DNA from: Anaerocolumna sp. MB42-C2
GTDB taxonomy: Bacteria > Bacillota > Clostridia > Lachnospirales > Lachnospiraceae
Assembly (NCBI RefSeq): GCF_030913705.1
Contig: NZ_CP133190.1
Location: forward strand, 4,303,501 to 4,367,500
DNA: 64,000 nucleotides
Direction: 5' to 3'
Shown: one piece after another, positions 1-9,792 of the stretch
Position numbering within the stretch: the stretch's first letter is position 1
Layout of the letters: each line of letters begins with the position of its first letter
Program-made: the position numbers and the translations under genes
Notes under the pieces: model-generated
Databases searched by the model: none
Seen by the model: the letters and a program-made list of their open reading frames with translations, nothing else
What the model was told of the DNA's origin: nothing

Positions 1-896
1 ATCAGATAAGCAAACGAAAAGAATACCCTGAGAAGGTCTTTCACGGAATATTTCTCTTAAGTGCCTTAGTAAGTGTACTCAGCGTTATCGCCATTATCGT
101 CTTTGTGTTCTCCAAAGGATTAAAACCTTTCTTTGGAGATGATGCATACAGCTTCCTTAAATTTATAACCGGATTAAAATGGGATCCCGGCCATGATGTA
201 TATGGTGTATTTTATATGATAGTCGGATCAGTATTAGCAACCCTGGGTGCAATTGTGCTCGGGGTTCCCATTGGTTTATTAACAGCTGTATTCATTGCTG
301 AATTGGCCCCGAACAGATTAGTGGCACTTATTAAACCGGCTATTGAATTGTTGGCCGGTATTCCGTCCGTTATTTATGGAGCTTTTGGTTTGGGGGTAAT
401 TGTACCTTTAATTAATAAAGTATCACCGACAGGACAAGGTGAATCCTTACTGGCAGTTATCTGCGTATTAACGATCATGGTATTACCTACCATTATTTCT
501 CTTAGTGAAGCCAGTATCAGGGCAGTTCCAAAATCCTACCGGGAAGCATCCTATGGTTTAGGAGCTTCAAAAATACAAACCATATTTAAATCCGTCGTTC
601 CGGCAGCCCGTTCCGGTATATTGACTGCAACCGTTTTAGGTATTGGCAGGGCAATCGGTGAAACTATGGCAGTAATGATGATTGCAGGTAATAATATTGG
701 TGGACTTCCTACCAGTATCTGGTCCAAAGTCAGACCGTTAACCACTAACATAGCGATGGAGATGGGGTATGCATCGGGAAGACACCAGGATATGTTGTTT
801 GCAACCGGAGTAATTCTCTTCCTGTTCATTATGGTAATAAATATTACATTGATTAAATTGACTGGAAAACTGGGTGAGCAGGGAGCAAGAAATTAA
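1..896 (+). CDS. pstC: Phosphate ABC transporter permease PstC (5' end outside window)
   Basis: One of the two membrane subunits of the high-affinity phosphate importer PstSCAB. The frame is open from base 3 and the first visible residues (SKRKEYPEKVFHGIF) run into the first membrane segment, so the true start lies upstream and the GTG at 105 is internal. Several hydrophobic spans are visible, with the ABC-permease loop for the ATPase (motif YREASYGLGASKIQTIFKSV, about residues 180-200 of the visible part). The C-terminus is complete. It sits 22 bp before pstA with a Shine-Dalgarno-like AGGAG, as in a pst operon; pstS is presumably upstream of the window. The family call is secure from gene order and the paired permease motifs. 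Confidence 0.95.
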   Translation, partial: QISKRKEYPEKVFHGIFLLSALVSVLSVIAIIVFVFSKGLKPFFGDDAYSFLKFITGLKWDPGHDVYGVFYMIVGSVLATLGAIVLGVPIGLLTAVFIAELAPNRLVALIKPAIELLAGIPSVIYGAFGLGVIVPLINKVSPTGQGESLLAVICVLTIMVLPTIISLSEASIRAVPKSYREASYGLGASKIQTIFKSVVPAARSGILTATVLGIGRAIGETMAVMMIAGNNIGGLPTSIWSKVRPLTTNIAMEMGYASGRHQDMLFATGVILFLFIMVINITLIKLTGKLGEQGARN

Positions 897-918
897 TTCG
901 TAAATAGGAGCAAAAGGA

Positions 919-2073
919 ATGGAAAAAAGAAATTGGAATGACAGAAAACTGAAAGATGGCATTTTACAGTGGTTCATATATTTATCCACCTTATTAACCG
1001 TTATGATTCTGGCTGTAATAATTGGTTTCATTCTATATAAAGGTATCCCCGGAATTAATGTACGCTTTCTCACAAGACAATGGGATGACAAAACAACCTT
1101 TGTAAATGTGGTTCAGAAAACAGATTCAGGAGCGAACAAGGAGGCTGAGTATGTTCCATCTCTTGGAATTACTTTAGTCCAGGATGGAGAAAATGTTGTT
1201 ATAGCAAAGATAGACAGTAATTCGCCGGTAAAAGCAGCCGTAAATATGAAAAAACAAGCTTATGCTTTAAAAGTAAAAGATATTATAACTAAATACGGTG
1301 ATGTAAAAATTGAAAAAATGACGGTAGAAAAAGCGGCAGAGGTTATGAAAGACGGAACCGGAACGGTCCGTATTAAAGTGACAAGACCAGGCGGAGGTAT
1401 CGTTCCGATGTTGGTTTCCACGATTTATATTATTTTATTGTCACTGGTAATCGCAGCACCGATTGGGATCAGTTCTGCCATATACTTAAATGAATATGCA
1501 AAACGGGGAAGAATTCTTAGTCTAATACGGTTTGCCATTCAGAACCTGGCAGGTATTCCTTCTATAATATACGGTTTGTTCGGTATGTTGTTATTTGTTC
1601 AGATTGCAAAAATGGAATATTCCGTATTAGCAGGTGCTTTAACATTAAGTATTTTGTTATTGCCGACGATTATTTCTACTACGGAAGAGGCACTAAAAGA
1701 AATACCAAAAGCATATCGGGAATCATCTTTCGGGCTTGGAGCCACAAAACTGCAAACCATAAGCAGAATTATATTGCCGGGTGCCCTGCCTGGTATTCTG
1801 GTCGCTATTATTTTAAGTATTGGAAGAATTGTGGGAGAATCTGCGGCATTGATTTGGACTGCAGGTACGGTTGCACAGATTCCGGAGGCCTTAGTGGGTG
1901 GCAAGGCCAGTGCCGCAACCCTCACAACTAAAATGTACTGGCTTATAAAAGAAACAGCGGATTTATCCACTGCCAGTTCCATAGCAGTTGTATTGCTGGC
2001 TTTAATAATTGCTTTGAATATTGCTTCCAAAATGATTACCAGGGTCTTCTTAAAGAAAAGAGGAACGAATTAA
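919..2073 (+). CDS. pstA: Phosphate ABC transporter permease PstA with inserted PDZ-like domain
   Basis: Second permease of the Pst phosphate importer. At 384 residues it is about 90 longer than the usual PstA (about 280-300). Membrane segment 1 is at about residues 16-41 and is followed by the family sequence [11 protein letters not shown]. An extra block at about residues 80-157 then precedes the family [14 protein letters not shown]. The block reads like a PDZ domain: [39 protein letters not shown] and [10 protein letters not shown] match the carboxylate loop, the SPA..AGL..GD.I motif and the last strand. The predicted topology puts it outside the cell. The ABC loop [19 protein letters not shown] is intact, so transport should be preserved. 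What the insert does is not known from the sequence. Confidence 0.93.
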   Translation: MEKRNWNDRKLKDGILQWFIYLSTLLTVMILAVIIGFILYKGIPGINVRFLTRQWDDKTTFVNVVQKTDSGANKEAEYVPSLGITLVQDGENVVIAKIDSNSPVKAAVNMKKQAYALKVKDIITKYGDVKIEKMTVEKAAEVMKDGTGTVRIKVTRPGGGIVPMLVSTIYIILLSLVIAAPIGISSAIYLNEYAKRGRILSLIRFAIQNLAGIPSIIYGLFGMLLFVQIAKMEYSVLAGALTLSILLLPTIISTTEEALKEIPKAYRESSFGLGATKLQTISRIILPGALPGILVAIILSIGRIVGESAALIWTAGTVAQIPEALVGGKASAATLTTKMYWLIKETADLSTASSIAVVLLALIIALNIASKMITRVFLKKRGTN

Positions 2074-2098
2074 TTTGGAGTTAACAGGAGGAAAAAAG

Positions 2099-2857
2099 GT
2101 GAATGATATAATAAAATTTTCGGTGTCGGATTTAGACTTGTTTTACGGTAATTTCCAAGCCTTAAAGAATATAAATATGGAAATAGCAAAAGGAAAAATT
2201 ACTGCTTTTATCGGACCTTCCGGGTGTGGTAAATCTACTTTTCTTAAAACAATTAACCGAATGAATGATTTAATTGAGGGGGTAAAAATAACCGGTACTA
2301 TTTCAATGGATGGAGTTGATATTTATAAGGATATGGATGCAATCCAATTAAGAACCAGAGTTGGAATGGTATTCCAACAACCAAATCCATTTCCTATGAG
2401 TATTTATGATAATGTTGCTTATGGTCCCAGAATACATGGAATCCGCAAGAAAAATGCATTGGATGAAATAGTGGAAAAATCTCTCAGACAGGCAGCTATC
2501 TGGGACGAAGTAAAAGATAAATTAAAGAAAAGTGCTCTGGCGGTTTCCGGGGGGCAGCAGCAGAGAATCTGCATTGCCAGGACGTTAGCAATTGAGCCTG
2601 AAGTTATTTTGATGGATGAGCCGACTTCAGCCTTAGACCCCATATCTACGTTAAAAATTGAAGATCTTGCAACAGAATTAAAGCAATTTTATACCATAAT
2701 AATTGTAACCCATAATATGCAGCAGGCAGGTAGAATATCAGATAAGACCGCATTCTTTTTAACCGGTGAAGTAATAGAATATGGCGAAACAGAACAGATA
2801 TTTAATAAACCAAGGAATAAAAAGACAGAAGATTACATTACCGGAAGATTTGGTTAA
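2099..2857 (+). CDS. pstB: Phosphate ABC transporter ATPase PstB
   Basis: ATP-binding subunit of the Pst importer, about 252 residues, normal for PstB. Visible motifs are Walker [10 protein letters not shown], the Q-loop region [20 protein letters not shown] (diagnostic for PstB), the signature SGGQQQR, Walker [14 protein letters not shown] and the switch His in THNMQQA. I chose the GTG at 2099 because a perfect AGGAGG lies at 2086-2091 with 7-bp spacing; an in-frame TTG at 2075 has no such site. It follows pstA by 25 bp, so it is cotranscribed. A 170-bp gap separates it from phoU and holds no clear terminator. Confidence 0.96.
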   Translation: MNDIIKFSVSDLDLFYGNFQALKNINMEIAKGKITAFIGPSGCGKSTFLKTINRMNDLIEGVKITGTISMDGVDIYKDMDAIQLRTRVGMVFQQPNPFPMSIYDNVAYGPRIHGIRKKNALDEIVEKSLRQAAIWDEVKDKLKKSALAVSGGQQQRICIARTLAIEPEVILMDEPTSALDPISTLKIEDLATELKQFYTIIIVTHNMQQAGRISDKTAFFLTGEVIEYGETEQIFNKPRNKKTEDYITGRFG

Positions 2858-3029
2858 TTAATGCTTGATAAATCAGTAAAAAAAACTTAATATGAAATTG
2901 TAATAAATTTATTTTTTACGCAATAGATATAACCAATAATAGAATCGTATAAGATGTTTATTATTGAGAAAATATTAAGATAGTCTTTTAAGTTAAGCAG
3001 CCTGTGATGGCAGGCAGATAGGAGTTAGA

Positions 3030-3677
3030 ATGAGACAAAGTTTTATTGCACAACTTGAAGAATTAAATAATAATGTAATAAAAATGGGAAGTATATTAGA
3101 GTTATCAACAAATGAAATGATTCTGGCACTTAATAGTATCGATGTGGATATAGCGAAAAAAATTATAAAGCGTGATGACGAGATTGATTTACTGGAGCAG
3201 CATATAGAAAGAGAGTGCATTAACATTATAGCCAAACAGCAGCCCCTCGCAACCGATCTTAGAAAAATAACATCAATTATGAAAATAATTACTGATATTG
3301 AAAGAATTGCTGACCAATGCTCCGATATTTCGGAATATATTATCAAACTGAGTAAAATGCCAAAGATAAATTCTCCGAAATATCTAACAGAGATGATCAG
3401 CGCGATGAAAAAGATGGTGATTGATACTATTGACAGCTTTGTAGAAGCAGATTTGGAGAAAGCCTCCAGCGTAATTCCGGCAGATGATGAGGTAGATAAG
3501 TATTTCCATATGATAACGTTAGAATTATCTGAAATGATGCAAAACGATTCAAAAACTGTACCTCAATGCATTTGCTATCTTATGATTATAAAATATCTGG
3601 AAAGAATGGCAGATCATGCAACGAATATTTCGGAATGGATTACGTTCATCATAACAGGTGATTTGGCTTTAGGCTAA
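3030..3677 (+). CDS. phoU: Phosphate transport regulator PhoU
   Basis: Cytoplasmic negative modulator linking Pst transport to the PhoR kinase. It has 215 residues, close to the family length, and is all-helical with the two repeated PhoU signatures: DLRKITSIMKIITDIERIADQCSDISEY and, in the second half, CICYLMIIKYLERMADHATNISEW. These E/D-R-x-x-D-x-x-x-N/D clusters are the metal-binding helices of the family. The start follows AGGAG (about 3020). A small hairpin (GCCTG/CAGGC, about 3000-3014) lies just before the ribosome site. The order pstB-phoU-phoP/B-phoR supports the call. Confidence 0.95.
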   Translation: MRQSFIAQLEELNNNVIKMGSILELSTNEMILALNSIDVDIAKKIIKRDDEIDLLEQHIERECINIIAKQQPLATDLRKITSIMKIITDIERIADQCSDISEYIIKLSKMPKINSPKYLTEMISAMKKMVIDTIDSFVEADLEKASSVIPADDEVDKYFHMITLELSEMMQNDSKTVPQCICYLMIIKYLERMADHATNISEWITFIITGDLALG

Positions 3678-3690
3678 ATATATTTAAATG

Positions 3691-3721
3691 CTTAGCGTTA
3701 GTGGAGCGCCAAGGAGCTAAG
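3691..3721 (+). promoter_or_regulatory. Intergenic hairpin between phoU and the response regulator
   Basis: CTTAGC (3691-3696) pairs with GCTAAG (3716-3721), with an inner TGG/CCA pairing. There is no U-run after it, so a normal terminator is unlikely. It may be an RNA processing or mRNA-stability hairpin separating the pst-phoU transcript from phoP/B-phoR. This is inference from the inverted repeat only. Confidence 0.4.
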
Positions 3722-3792
3722 TTGAAAATAATATTTCAATTAGTAATAACGAATATCATAACTACGTTTTTGATATTAGAAAAGAGGTTATT

Positions 3793-4491
3793 ATGAAATC
3801 TATATTAGCGGTTGATGATGAAGAACACATTTTAGAATTGCTTGCCTATAATCTGGAACGAGATGGATATCATGTAATTAAAGCTGAAACAGGGGAAGAT
3901 GCACTGGATATATTGGATAAAGAAAAAGTAGATATTGTATTATTAGACTGGATGCTTCCCGGAATTGACGGTATAGAAGTATTAAGAAGAATCAGAGCAA
4001 ATAAAGGACTTCGTACCTTACCGGTTATTTTTTTAACTGCAAAAGGAGATGAAATCAGTAAGGTAGTAGGCCTTGAGGTCGGATCAGATGATTATTTGGT
4101 GAAACCTTTTGGAGTTCATGAACTTTTAGCAAGAATTAAAGCCGTATTAAGAAGAAGTGAAAGTAATTTTGAGATAGCAGAAGCAGAAAAAGAAGAGAAG
4201 ATAGTCGTTGATTATCTGGAAATAAATCGTGCCAGGAGAACCGTCACCGTAAAAGGTGTTCCAGTGGAGTTGTCATTTAAAGAATTTGAGTTACTATATC
4301 TGCTTGCAAAAAACAGAGGTATCGTTTTTACCAGAGATAACCTTTTAGAAAAGGTATGGGGATATGATTACATTGGGGAGACCAGAACCGTAGATGTTCA
4401 TGTAAGTAACTTAAGGAAAAAAATTGAACAGGATGAAAGTCATCCTGTCTATATTAAAACGGTAAGAGGAATGGGGTATAAATTTGCATAA
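3793..4491 (+). CDS. Phosphate-regulon response regulator (PhoP/PhoB, OmpR family)
   Basis: DNA-binding response regulator of the phosphate two-component system, 232 residues. The receiver domain (about 1-120) has the acidic pocket DDE at 8-10, phospho-acceptor Asp52 in LLDWMLPG, the conserved Thr in FLTAKG and the Lys of VKPFG. The OmpR-type winged helix (about 140-232) is complete, with the RTVDVHVSNLRKKIE recognition region and the terminal VRGMGYKFA. It is followed after 14 bp by its kinase. Family members activate pst genes under phosphate limitation. Whether it should be called phoP (Bacillus) or phoB is only a naming question. Confidence 0.92.
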   Translation: MKSILAVDDEEHILELLAYNLERDGYHVIKAETGEDALDILDKEKVDIVLLDWMLPGIDGIEVLRRIRANKGLRTLPVIFLTAKGDEISKVVGLEVGSDDYLVKPFGVHELLARIKAVLRRSESNFEIAEAEKEEKIVVDYLEINRARRTVTVKGVPVELSFKEFELLYLLAKNRGIVFTRDNLLEKVWGYDYIGETRTVDVHVSNLRKKIEQDESHPVYIKTVRGMGYKFA

Positions 4492-4505
4492 GGGAGGTTT
4501 TACTA

Positions 4506-6254
4506 ATGCATAAAAAATTAATTATAAGTTATTTGACAATAATCTTATTGGCCATTGGTATCTCCACAGGTATTTTCTGGAGTAAAGGGTATCAGTTTAT
4601 TTATACGCAGAGCCAGAACTATTATTTAACTCAGGCGAAATTAATGGCAGATATATTTTCGAATGAAGATTTTAAAAATATTCAGGATTATGAAACCTTT
4701 GTTAGCAGATATGCTGATAAATATAATGTAAGAATTACGATAATTGACCGGAATGGTGAGGTTTATGCTGACTCCGATACAAGTCAGCCGCTAGAGAACC
4801 ATAAAAACCGGGAAGAAGTAAAAAAAGCTTTAAACGGTGAGAGTGTTACAGTTAACCGTTATTCGAAAACTATGGGACAACAATATTCTTACAGCGCAGT
4901 ACCGGTTAAAAGTGATGATCTGGATGGAGTACTTAGGGTATCGTTGCCGCTGTCTGAGCTCAAAGCTTTAAACGGACATATGTTTTATTCTATTATATAT
5001 GCTATCCTGATTTGTTTTATTATTGCTGTAGTTGCTGCAATTCTATTTACCGGGATTTTGGCGAAACCATTTCATGAAGTTGCTGAAGCGGCTGAGCGTA
5101 TATCAAATGGAGATTATAACATTAAAATTTATACAAGGGATAAGTCGGTGGTAGGTAAATTAGCGGAATCCTTTAATATTATGTCTAAAAACCTAAAAGG
5201 TACCATAGAGAATCTGACACAGCGAAACGCGGAATTGGAAGCAATGTTAAGCAGTATGACTGCCGGGGTTGTAGCAATTGATGATTCGAATGAAATATTA
5301 TTCTTTAATAAAGCATTTTTAGAAATCGTAAATCCTGCAAATAAAGAAATTCTGGGTCATTCCCTTTATAATATATTAAGAAATGCGGCTGTTTTTGATG
5401 CAATTGATGAGGTTCGTGACAAAAATATTAGCGTGGAGGAAGAGGGTACCCTTGCGAGGGAAAACCTAAGGAATATCCGTGTAACTGCTACCCCCCTGGG
5501 GTTGGATGATGCTAAATATTTTGGAGTTTTATTAATTATTGAGGATATTACCAAAATTAAGAAACTGGAAAGTATACGAAGTGATTTTGTATCAAACGTA
5601 ACACACGAGTTAAAAACACCGCTTACATCAATACGTGGTTTTATCGATACTTTAAAAGGCGGGGCTATTAAAGAGGAAGCGGTGGCAAACCGTTTTCTTG
5701 ATATTATTGATATAGAAGCCGAACGTTTATTCAGCCTGATTCAAGACATTCTTCTCCTATCGGAAATAGAATCAAAAAGGGAATATGAAACCATACCCTT
5801 GGATTTAAATGAATGCATTAATTCTGTAATAGAACTTTTAGAATCAAAACCATCGGATAAGGTTACGATTATTTTTGAACCGGAACCGTATTTAAAACCG
5901 TTCCTTTGTAACCCTGACCGTATGAAGCAATTATTAATTAACCTGCTGGACAATGCAATTAAATATACGGAGGAAGGCAGTATAACCATAAGTTGTAAGG
6001 AAGAAGACAATAAGTTAATTATCAGGATTAAAGATACCGGAATCGGTATCGGGAAAGAACATTTATCACGTATCTTTGAACGTTTTTACCGCGTGGATAA
6101 AGGCCGTTCACGAAAACAGGGAGGAACCGGTCTGGGATTGTCTATTGTTAAGCATATAGTAGAACTTTATAGCGGTAATATTCAGGTGGATAGTAAACCG
6201 GGAGAAGGTACGGAATTTAAGATAAGTTTTCCGTATAGTGGTAATCAGAAATAA
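4506..6254 (+). CDS. phoR: Phosphate-sensing histidine kinase PhoR
   Basis: Membrane sensor kinase partner of the preceding regulator, 582 residues. The N-terminus has a membrane segment (about 5-25), an extracytoplasmic sensor loop, a second segment (about 160-185), a HAMP region (KPFHEVAEAAERISNGDYN), a PAS domain (about 240-350), and then the HisKA box FVSNVTHELKTPLTS with phospho-acceptor His367. The catalytic domain shows the N-box LLDNAIKYT, the G1 box DTGIGIG, the F-box FERFYRVDKGRS and the G2 box GGTGLGLSIVK. GGAGG precedes the start, 14 bp after the regulator, so the two are translated from one mRNA. The domain order matches Firmicute PhoR. Confidence 0.93.
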   Translation: MHKKLIISYLTIILLAIGISTGIFWSKGYQFIYTQSQNYYLTQAKLMADIFSNEDFKNIQDYETFVSRYADKYNVRITIIDRNGEVYADSDTSQPLENHKNREEVKKALNGESVTVNRYSKTMGQQYSYSAVPVKSDDLDGVLRVSLPLSELKALNGHMFYSIIYAILICFIIAVVAAILFTGILAKPFHEVAEAAERISNGDYNIKIYTRDKSVVGKLAESFNIMSKNLKGTIENLTQRNAELEAMLSSMTAGVVAIDDSNEILFFNKAFLEIVNPANKEILGHSLYNILRNAAVFDAIDEVRDKNISVEEEGTLARENLRNIRVTATPLGLDDAKYFGVLLIIEDITKIKKLESIRSDFVSNVTHELKTPLTSIRGFIDTLKGGAIKEEAVANRFLDIIDIEAERLFSLIQDILLLSEIESKREYETIPLDLNECINSVIELLESKPSDKVTIIFEPEPYLKPFLCNPDRMKQLLINLLDNAIKYTEEGSITISCKEEDNKLIIRIKDTGIGIGKEHLSRIFERFYRVDKGRSRKQGGTGLGLSIVKHIVELYSGNIQVDSKPGEGTEFKISFPYSGNQK

Positions 6255-6295
6255 GTTGTTGTATAATTTGAAATTGACCTTTTGACCTAGAAGCT

Positions 6296-6364
6296 AAAAC
6301 AGGTAATTGCAAAATAATTGTTATCTTTCAGAAAACAATATAGATTTGCAATTACCTGTTTTTT
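6296..6364. terminator. Bidirectional terminator between phoR and the convergent lit-like gene
   Basis: A long inverted repeat pairs AAAACAGGTAATTGCAAA (6296-6313) with TTTGCAATTACCTGTTTT (6345-6362). On the plus strand it ends in a T-run; the A-run at the other end serves the minus strand. It lies between two convergent stop codons. The loop is long (about 31 nt). Confidence 0.8.
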
Positions 6365-7034
6365 AATAATACCTATGATTATTCGTGAAATCGTAACTAT
6401 TACGGCCTCTTTTTTTACTTTTGGAGAATAGAAACAAAACCAGACTGCCAAGTACTACAAAAGTTATAATTACCATAAGTTCATGTAAGAAAAAAGTATC
6501 CGGCAAAATAGTTATAACAGGGTCTGTAACCGGATCAAACAGCCAATAATTATTTCGAAAGAATATCTTATGGAATAGAATAAAGGTCTCATCAAAATTA
6601 ATAGAGCAGCCTATTGCCGCTATGGCAGGAATAACAAGAACGGTGACGGAAGATACCATCAGGTAACTAAAGTCCTTTTTCCTGCGTTTATAAAATATAA
6701 TAATAATAGCTGCAATTAAAGCTACAATACCAATGTAATAAAAGGATACAAAGATATTTTTAACTTCAGAAAAATGTGTAAGCCCAGAGGAAGAAGCAGG
6801 CAGGGTTGGAAACTTAAGATCTCCTTTATAAAAAGGAGAATTATAGTCAATAAGAGCATCATAGTTTTCGATTATAACATCTCGGCTGATTCCCGAGGAT
6901 GCTTCAATATTTAAGTTCGTTATATCCAGATAATAAATAAATCTGAAGTTAACGGCAGCTATAACACCGATGGAAATGAACAATAAGGTAAATACTAATC
7001 CGATTAAAATGTCTGTAAATTTAAACCTTTTCAT
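6363..7034 (-). CDS. TIGR01906/DUF1461 integral membrane protein (Lit-type lipoprotein transacylase family)
   Basis: A 223-residue membrane protein with four predicted spans (about 10-32, 97-115, 125-145, 185-205) and a basic C-terminus. An extracytoplasmic loop carries GLTHFSEVK with His87. A second His155 lies in FILFHKIFFRN, just before the family hallmark LFDPVTDPVITILPDTFF. These fit the DUF1461/TIGR01906 family, which includes the lipoprotein intramolecular transacylase Lit that makes lyso-form lipoproteins. I infer membership from the motif layout; enzymatic function in this lineage is not shown. The start has an AAGGAGT site upstream (complement of about 7041-7047). The gene is monocistronic, convergent with phoR. 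Confidence 0.7.
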   Translation of the reverse strand: MKRFKFTDILIGLVFTLLFISIGVIAAVNFRFIYYLDITNLNIEASSGISRDVIIENYDALIDYNSPFYKGDLKFPTLPASSSGLTHFSEVKNIFVSFYYIGIVALIAAIIIIFYKRRKKDFSYLMVSSVTVLVIPAIAAIGCSINFDETFILFHKIFFRNNYWLFDPVTDPVITILPDTFFLHELMVIITFVVLGSLVLFLFSKSKKRGRNSYDFTNNHRYY

Positions 7035-7403
7035 AAAAAGACTCCTTATATTAAGTATGGCTGCGCTAATTAAGTGCAGTGCAGTAGCTGGAAATTCAAG
7101 CAGGTAATTGCCATGATGTCAGGCGGTTAATACTCTAGTATAACCAATTATTATAATAATCATTATATAACAAAACACATAGTTATTCAATTCATGATTT
7201 TCTAAGGCCGGCTAAATCATTACAGTCCAGTCTTGCGGCTAAATTGTAATATGCAATCATACTGAGTAATTTGAGCTTAGAAACATAACATTTCACTTAA
7301 ATTATTAGCAGGATTTATGGCTTTTCATTAACATAAATGAAGAATAGGAGACATAAAAGGGATTGTAATTTAAAATAATGTATAGTAAACTATAAATAGA
7401 ATT
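7035..7403. other. Divergent intergenic region between lit-like gene and purH leader
   Basis: About 370 bp without a credible ORF. It must hold the promoter of the minus-strand membrane gene and the purH promoter. TATAGT and TATAAA boxes occur at 7381-7386 and 7391-7396, but no well-spaced -35 box accompanies them, so I do not call a promoter. Confidence 0.4.
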
Positions 7404-7533
7404 TGTACGACTGGCGGAAAGTGGGAGTTTACCCATGGGGAGTACAAAATAAAATAATCAGCCGACCGCCTGGGCAGCCTAAAGTAACCTTATATATTAT
7501 AAGGAAGTTACTGGGTTACCTGGGCGTTTTTTT
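7404..7533 (+). promoter_or_regulatory. ZTP (ZMP/pfl) riboswitch with terminator, upstream of purH
   Basis: The region matches the ZTP/ZMP (pfl) riboswitch. Stem P1 pairs TTTGTAC (7402-7408) with GTACAAA (7442-7448). The conserved stretch GCCGACCGCCTGGGC lies at 7461-7475, and its CCGCC (7466-7470) can pair with GGCGG (7413-7417), forming the family pseudoknot. Downstream, GTAACC (7484-7489) pairs with GGTTAC (7514-7519) ahead of a T-run at 7527-7533, an intrinsic terminator. In this class, ZMP or ZTP (signs of low 10-formyl-THF) prevents termination and turns on genes such as purH. The position immediately before purH, whose substrate is ZMP (AICAR), makes the call strong. Confidence 0.93.
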
Positions 7534-7574
7534 ATTTCATTATCGAAACATTAACCATTGAAAAGGAGAGTAAC

Positions 7575-9128
7575 ATGAGAGCATTAATTAGCGTATCGGA
7601 CAAAACTGGAATAGTTGAATTTGCAAAGGAATTGGTATCGATGGGAATTGAAATCATTTCCACGGGAGGCACTTATAACAAGTTGAAAGAAGCCGGAGTA
7701 GCTGCCATAGAAATTTCTGAATTAACCGGTTTCCCTGAATGTCTTAATGGACGGGTAAAAACCCTGCACCCAATCGTTCATGCAGGTCTGCTTGCCATGA
7801 GAAGTAAACCGGATCATATGAAACAATTAAAAGATTTAAACATAGAAACCATTGACCTGGTCGTGGTTAATTTATACCCCTTTAAAGCAACTATATTAAA
7901 AGATAATGTAACCAGAGACGCAGCAGTTGAAAATATCGATATCGGCGGTCCTACCATGCTGCGCTCTGCAGCGAAAAATTATCAGGATGTTACGGTCATT
8001 GTGGATCCGGATGATTATAAAGAAGTATTGGAGCAGTTGAAATCCAAAGGGGAAGTATCCTTAGACACCAAATTTTATCTAATGCAGAAAGTATTTATGC
8101 ATACTGGGAGTTATGATACCATGATTGCTGATTATTTAAAAAATCAAAGAAATGACCATGATCTTCCTGATACCCTGACCTTAACCTATGAAAAAGTGCA
8201 GGATATGAGGTATGGTGAAAATCCTCACCAAAAAGCTGCATTTTACAGAGAAATCGGTAAGAAAAAAGGTTCTATAACGGACGCGGTACAACTGAATGGG
8301 AAAGAACTGTCTTTTAATAATATTAATGATACCAATGGTGCTCTGGAATTATTAAAAGAATTCACAGAACCTACGGTGGTAGCCTGCAAGCATGGTAATC
8401 CATGCGGTGTTGGCAGTGCTGATAATATATTAGACGCCTGGACGAAAGCCTTTGAAGCAGATAAAGTGTCTATTTATGGCGGTATTGTGGTAATTAACAG
8501 AGAAGTTACCGTTAAGTTAGCCGAAGAAATGAAAAAAGTCTTTCTGGAAGTAATTGTGGCTCCCGGTTATGAGAAAGCAGCACTTGAACTCCTGCAAACC
8601 AAGAAAAATGTCAGAGTGTTGGAATTAAAGGATATAAGTGTACCACAGGATGAGAATGCCTATGATTTAAAGAAAGTTAACGGTGGTTTAATTGTGCAGA
8701 CGATAGACAGTAAACTATTAGTTGAAGAGGATTTAAAAGTTGTTACCGATCGTAAACCAACTGATAAAGAAATGGAAGATATGCTCTTTGCCTGGAGAGT
8801 GGTTAAATTCGTAAAATCGAATGGTATAGCTCTTGCAAAAGATAAGCAAACCATAGGAATCGGACCGGGCCAGGTTAATCGTGTATGGTCTACAAAACAA
8901 TGTATTGAGCATGCGGCAGAATTAATTAATGAAGATGCAACGAAAGGTGCCGCACTGGCATCCGATGCATATTTCCCTTTTGATGACAGTGTGGAAGCTG
9001 CTCACCAGGCTGGCATTACTGCCATTATTCAACCAGGCGGCTCCATCCGTGATGAGGATTCTATTAAGAAATGCAACGAATACGGTATAGCAATGGTATT
9101 TACCGGAATGAGACACTTTAAACATTAA
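7575..9128 (+). CDS. purH: Bifunctional AICAR transformylase / IMP cyclohydrolase PurH
   Basis: Catalyses the last two steps of IMP synthesis: formylation of AICAR with 10-formyl-THF, then ring closure. Length 517 residues, standard. The N-terminal cyclohydrolase (MGS-like) domain shows [15 protein letters not shown], the STGGT phosphate-binding motif and [15 protein letters not shown]. The transformylase domain shows [11 protein letters not shown], the catalytic KHGNPCGV (Lys-His-Gly) and the terminal PGGSIRDED. The start has AAAGGAGAG at 7561-7569. The ZTP riboswitch upstream senses its own substrate. No other pur gene adjoins it; purC, purF and purB lie about 45 kb away in the window. Confidence 0.97.
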   Translation: MRALISVSDKTGIVEFAKELVSMGIEIISTGGTYNKLKEAGVAAIEISELTGFPECLNGRVKTLHPIVHAGLLAMRSKPDHMKQLKDLNIETIDLVVVNLYPFKATILKDNVTRDAAVENIDIGGPTMLRSAAKNYQDVTVIVDPDDYKEVLEQLKSKGEVSLDTKFYLMQKVFMHTGSYDTMIADYLKNQRNDHDLPDTLTLTYEKVQDMRYGENPHQKAAFYREIGKKKGSITDAVQLNGKELSFNNINDTNGALELLKEFTEPTVVACKHGNPCGVGSADNILDAWTKAFEADKVSIYGGIVVINREVTVKLAEEMKKVFLEVIVAPGYEKAALELLQTKKNVRVLELKDISVPQDENAYDLKKVNGGLIVQTIDSKLLVEEDLKVVTDRKPTDKEMEDMLFAWRVVKFVKSNGIALAKDKQTIGIGPGQVNRVWSTKQCIEHAAELINEDATKGAALASDAYFPFDDSVEAAHQAGITAIIQPGGSIRDEDSIKKCNEYGIAMVFTGMRHFKH

Positions 9129-9151
9129 ATTTAAAAAACACAAAAAGACAA

Positions 9152-9195
9152 AAAAGAGGATGTCTGGTCTTAGACCTTAAGACATCCTCTTTTCG
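9152..9195 (+). terminator. Rho-independent terminator after purH
   Basis: AAAAGAGGATGTCT (9152-9165) pairs perfectly with AGACATCCTCTTTT (9180-9193), with a 14-nt loop and a terminal T-run. The A-run on the 5' side means it could also act on the minus strand, downstream of the cold-shock gene. Confidence 0.9.
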
Positions 9196-9307
9196 TTATA
9201 ACCTTTACGTATAAATCCATATATATGATTAATTAAAATTAAATTCATTAACATGTTTATCATTTATTACGTATAACTCTTGATTATAACTAACTTCATA
9301 AACGAAA

Positions 9308-9508
9308 TTAAAGCTTTGTTACATTAGCAGCCTGAGGTCCTTTTTCTCCGTTAACAACTTCGAATTGAACTTCCTGTCCTTCTTCCAAAACTTTGAAGCC
9401 ATCCATATTAAGCGCGGAGAAATGTACGAATACATCATTACCTTCTTCGTCTGATAGGAAACCAAACCCCTTTTTAGCATTAAACCATTTTACTGTACCC
9501 TTTTTCAT
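9308..9508 (-). CDS. Cold-shock protein (CspA family)
   Basis: A 66-residue single-domain OB-fold nucleic-acid chaperone. Both RNP motifs are visible: KGFGFLS (RNP1) and DVFVHFSAL (RNP2), with the family N-terminus [14 protein letters not shown] and the end [11 protein letters not shown] placed the start at 9508 because AGGAGG (complement of 9515-9520) lies 6 bp upstream; a longer open frame to 9706 lacks family similarity and is leader. The roughly 230-bp upstream AT-rich stretch probably includes the long 5' untranslated region typical of csp mRNAs. Confidence 0.96.
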   Translation of the reverse strand: MKKGTVKWFNAKKGFGFLSDEEGNDVFVHFSALNMDGFKVLEEGQEVQFEVVNGEKGPQAANVTKL

Positions 9509-9792
9509 AAATTGCCTCCTAGTGCTCTTAAAAAATTGAATTATGTTATATACCATTATATTTAATGATAGACTTAATTTACCACAAAAGGTATTAAATG
9601 TCAATCTTTGGAGCAAATACAAATGCCCAAATTTACTGATATTTTTTAGTATAAATGTCTTATTAATCAATAAATAATTACGTATTAGAGACTGATTTTT
9701 AATCAAATTTTAATTTATACATAAGGCTGGTTTAATCTATAAGGCATATGATAAAAGTAATCAAGAGAAAAAGAATGAAAGGAGGGAACGAT

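Noticed and set aside
7404..7533. Considering the purH leader as a PurR operator or guanine riboswitch
   Set aside because: The pseudoknot and GCCGACCGCCTGGGC stretch match the ZTP class, and no purine-riboswitch core was seen.
9509..9706. N-terminal extension of the cold-shock protein
   Set aside because: A strong AGGAGG and the family length of 66 residues place the start at 9508; the rest is leader.
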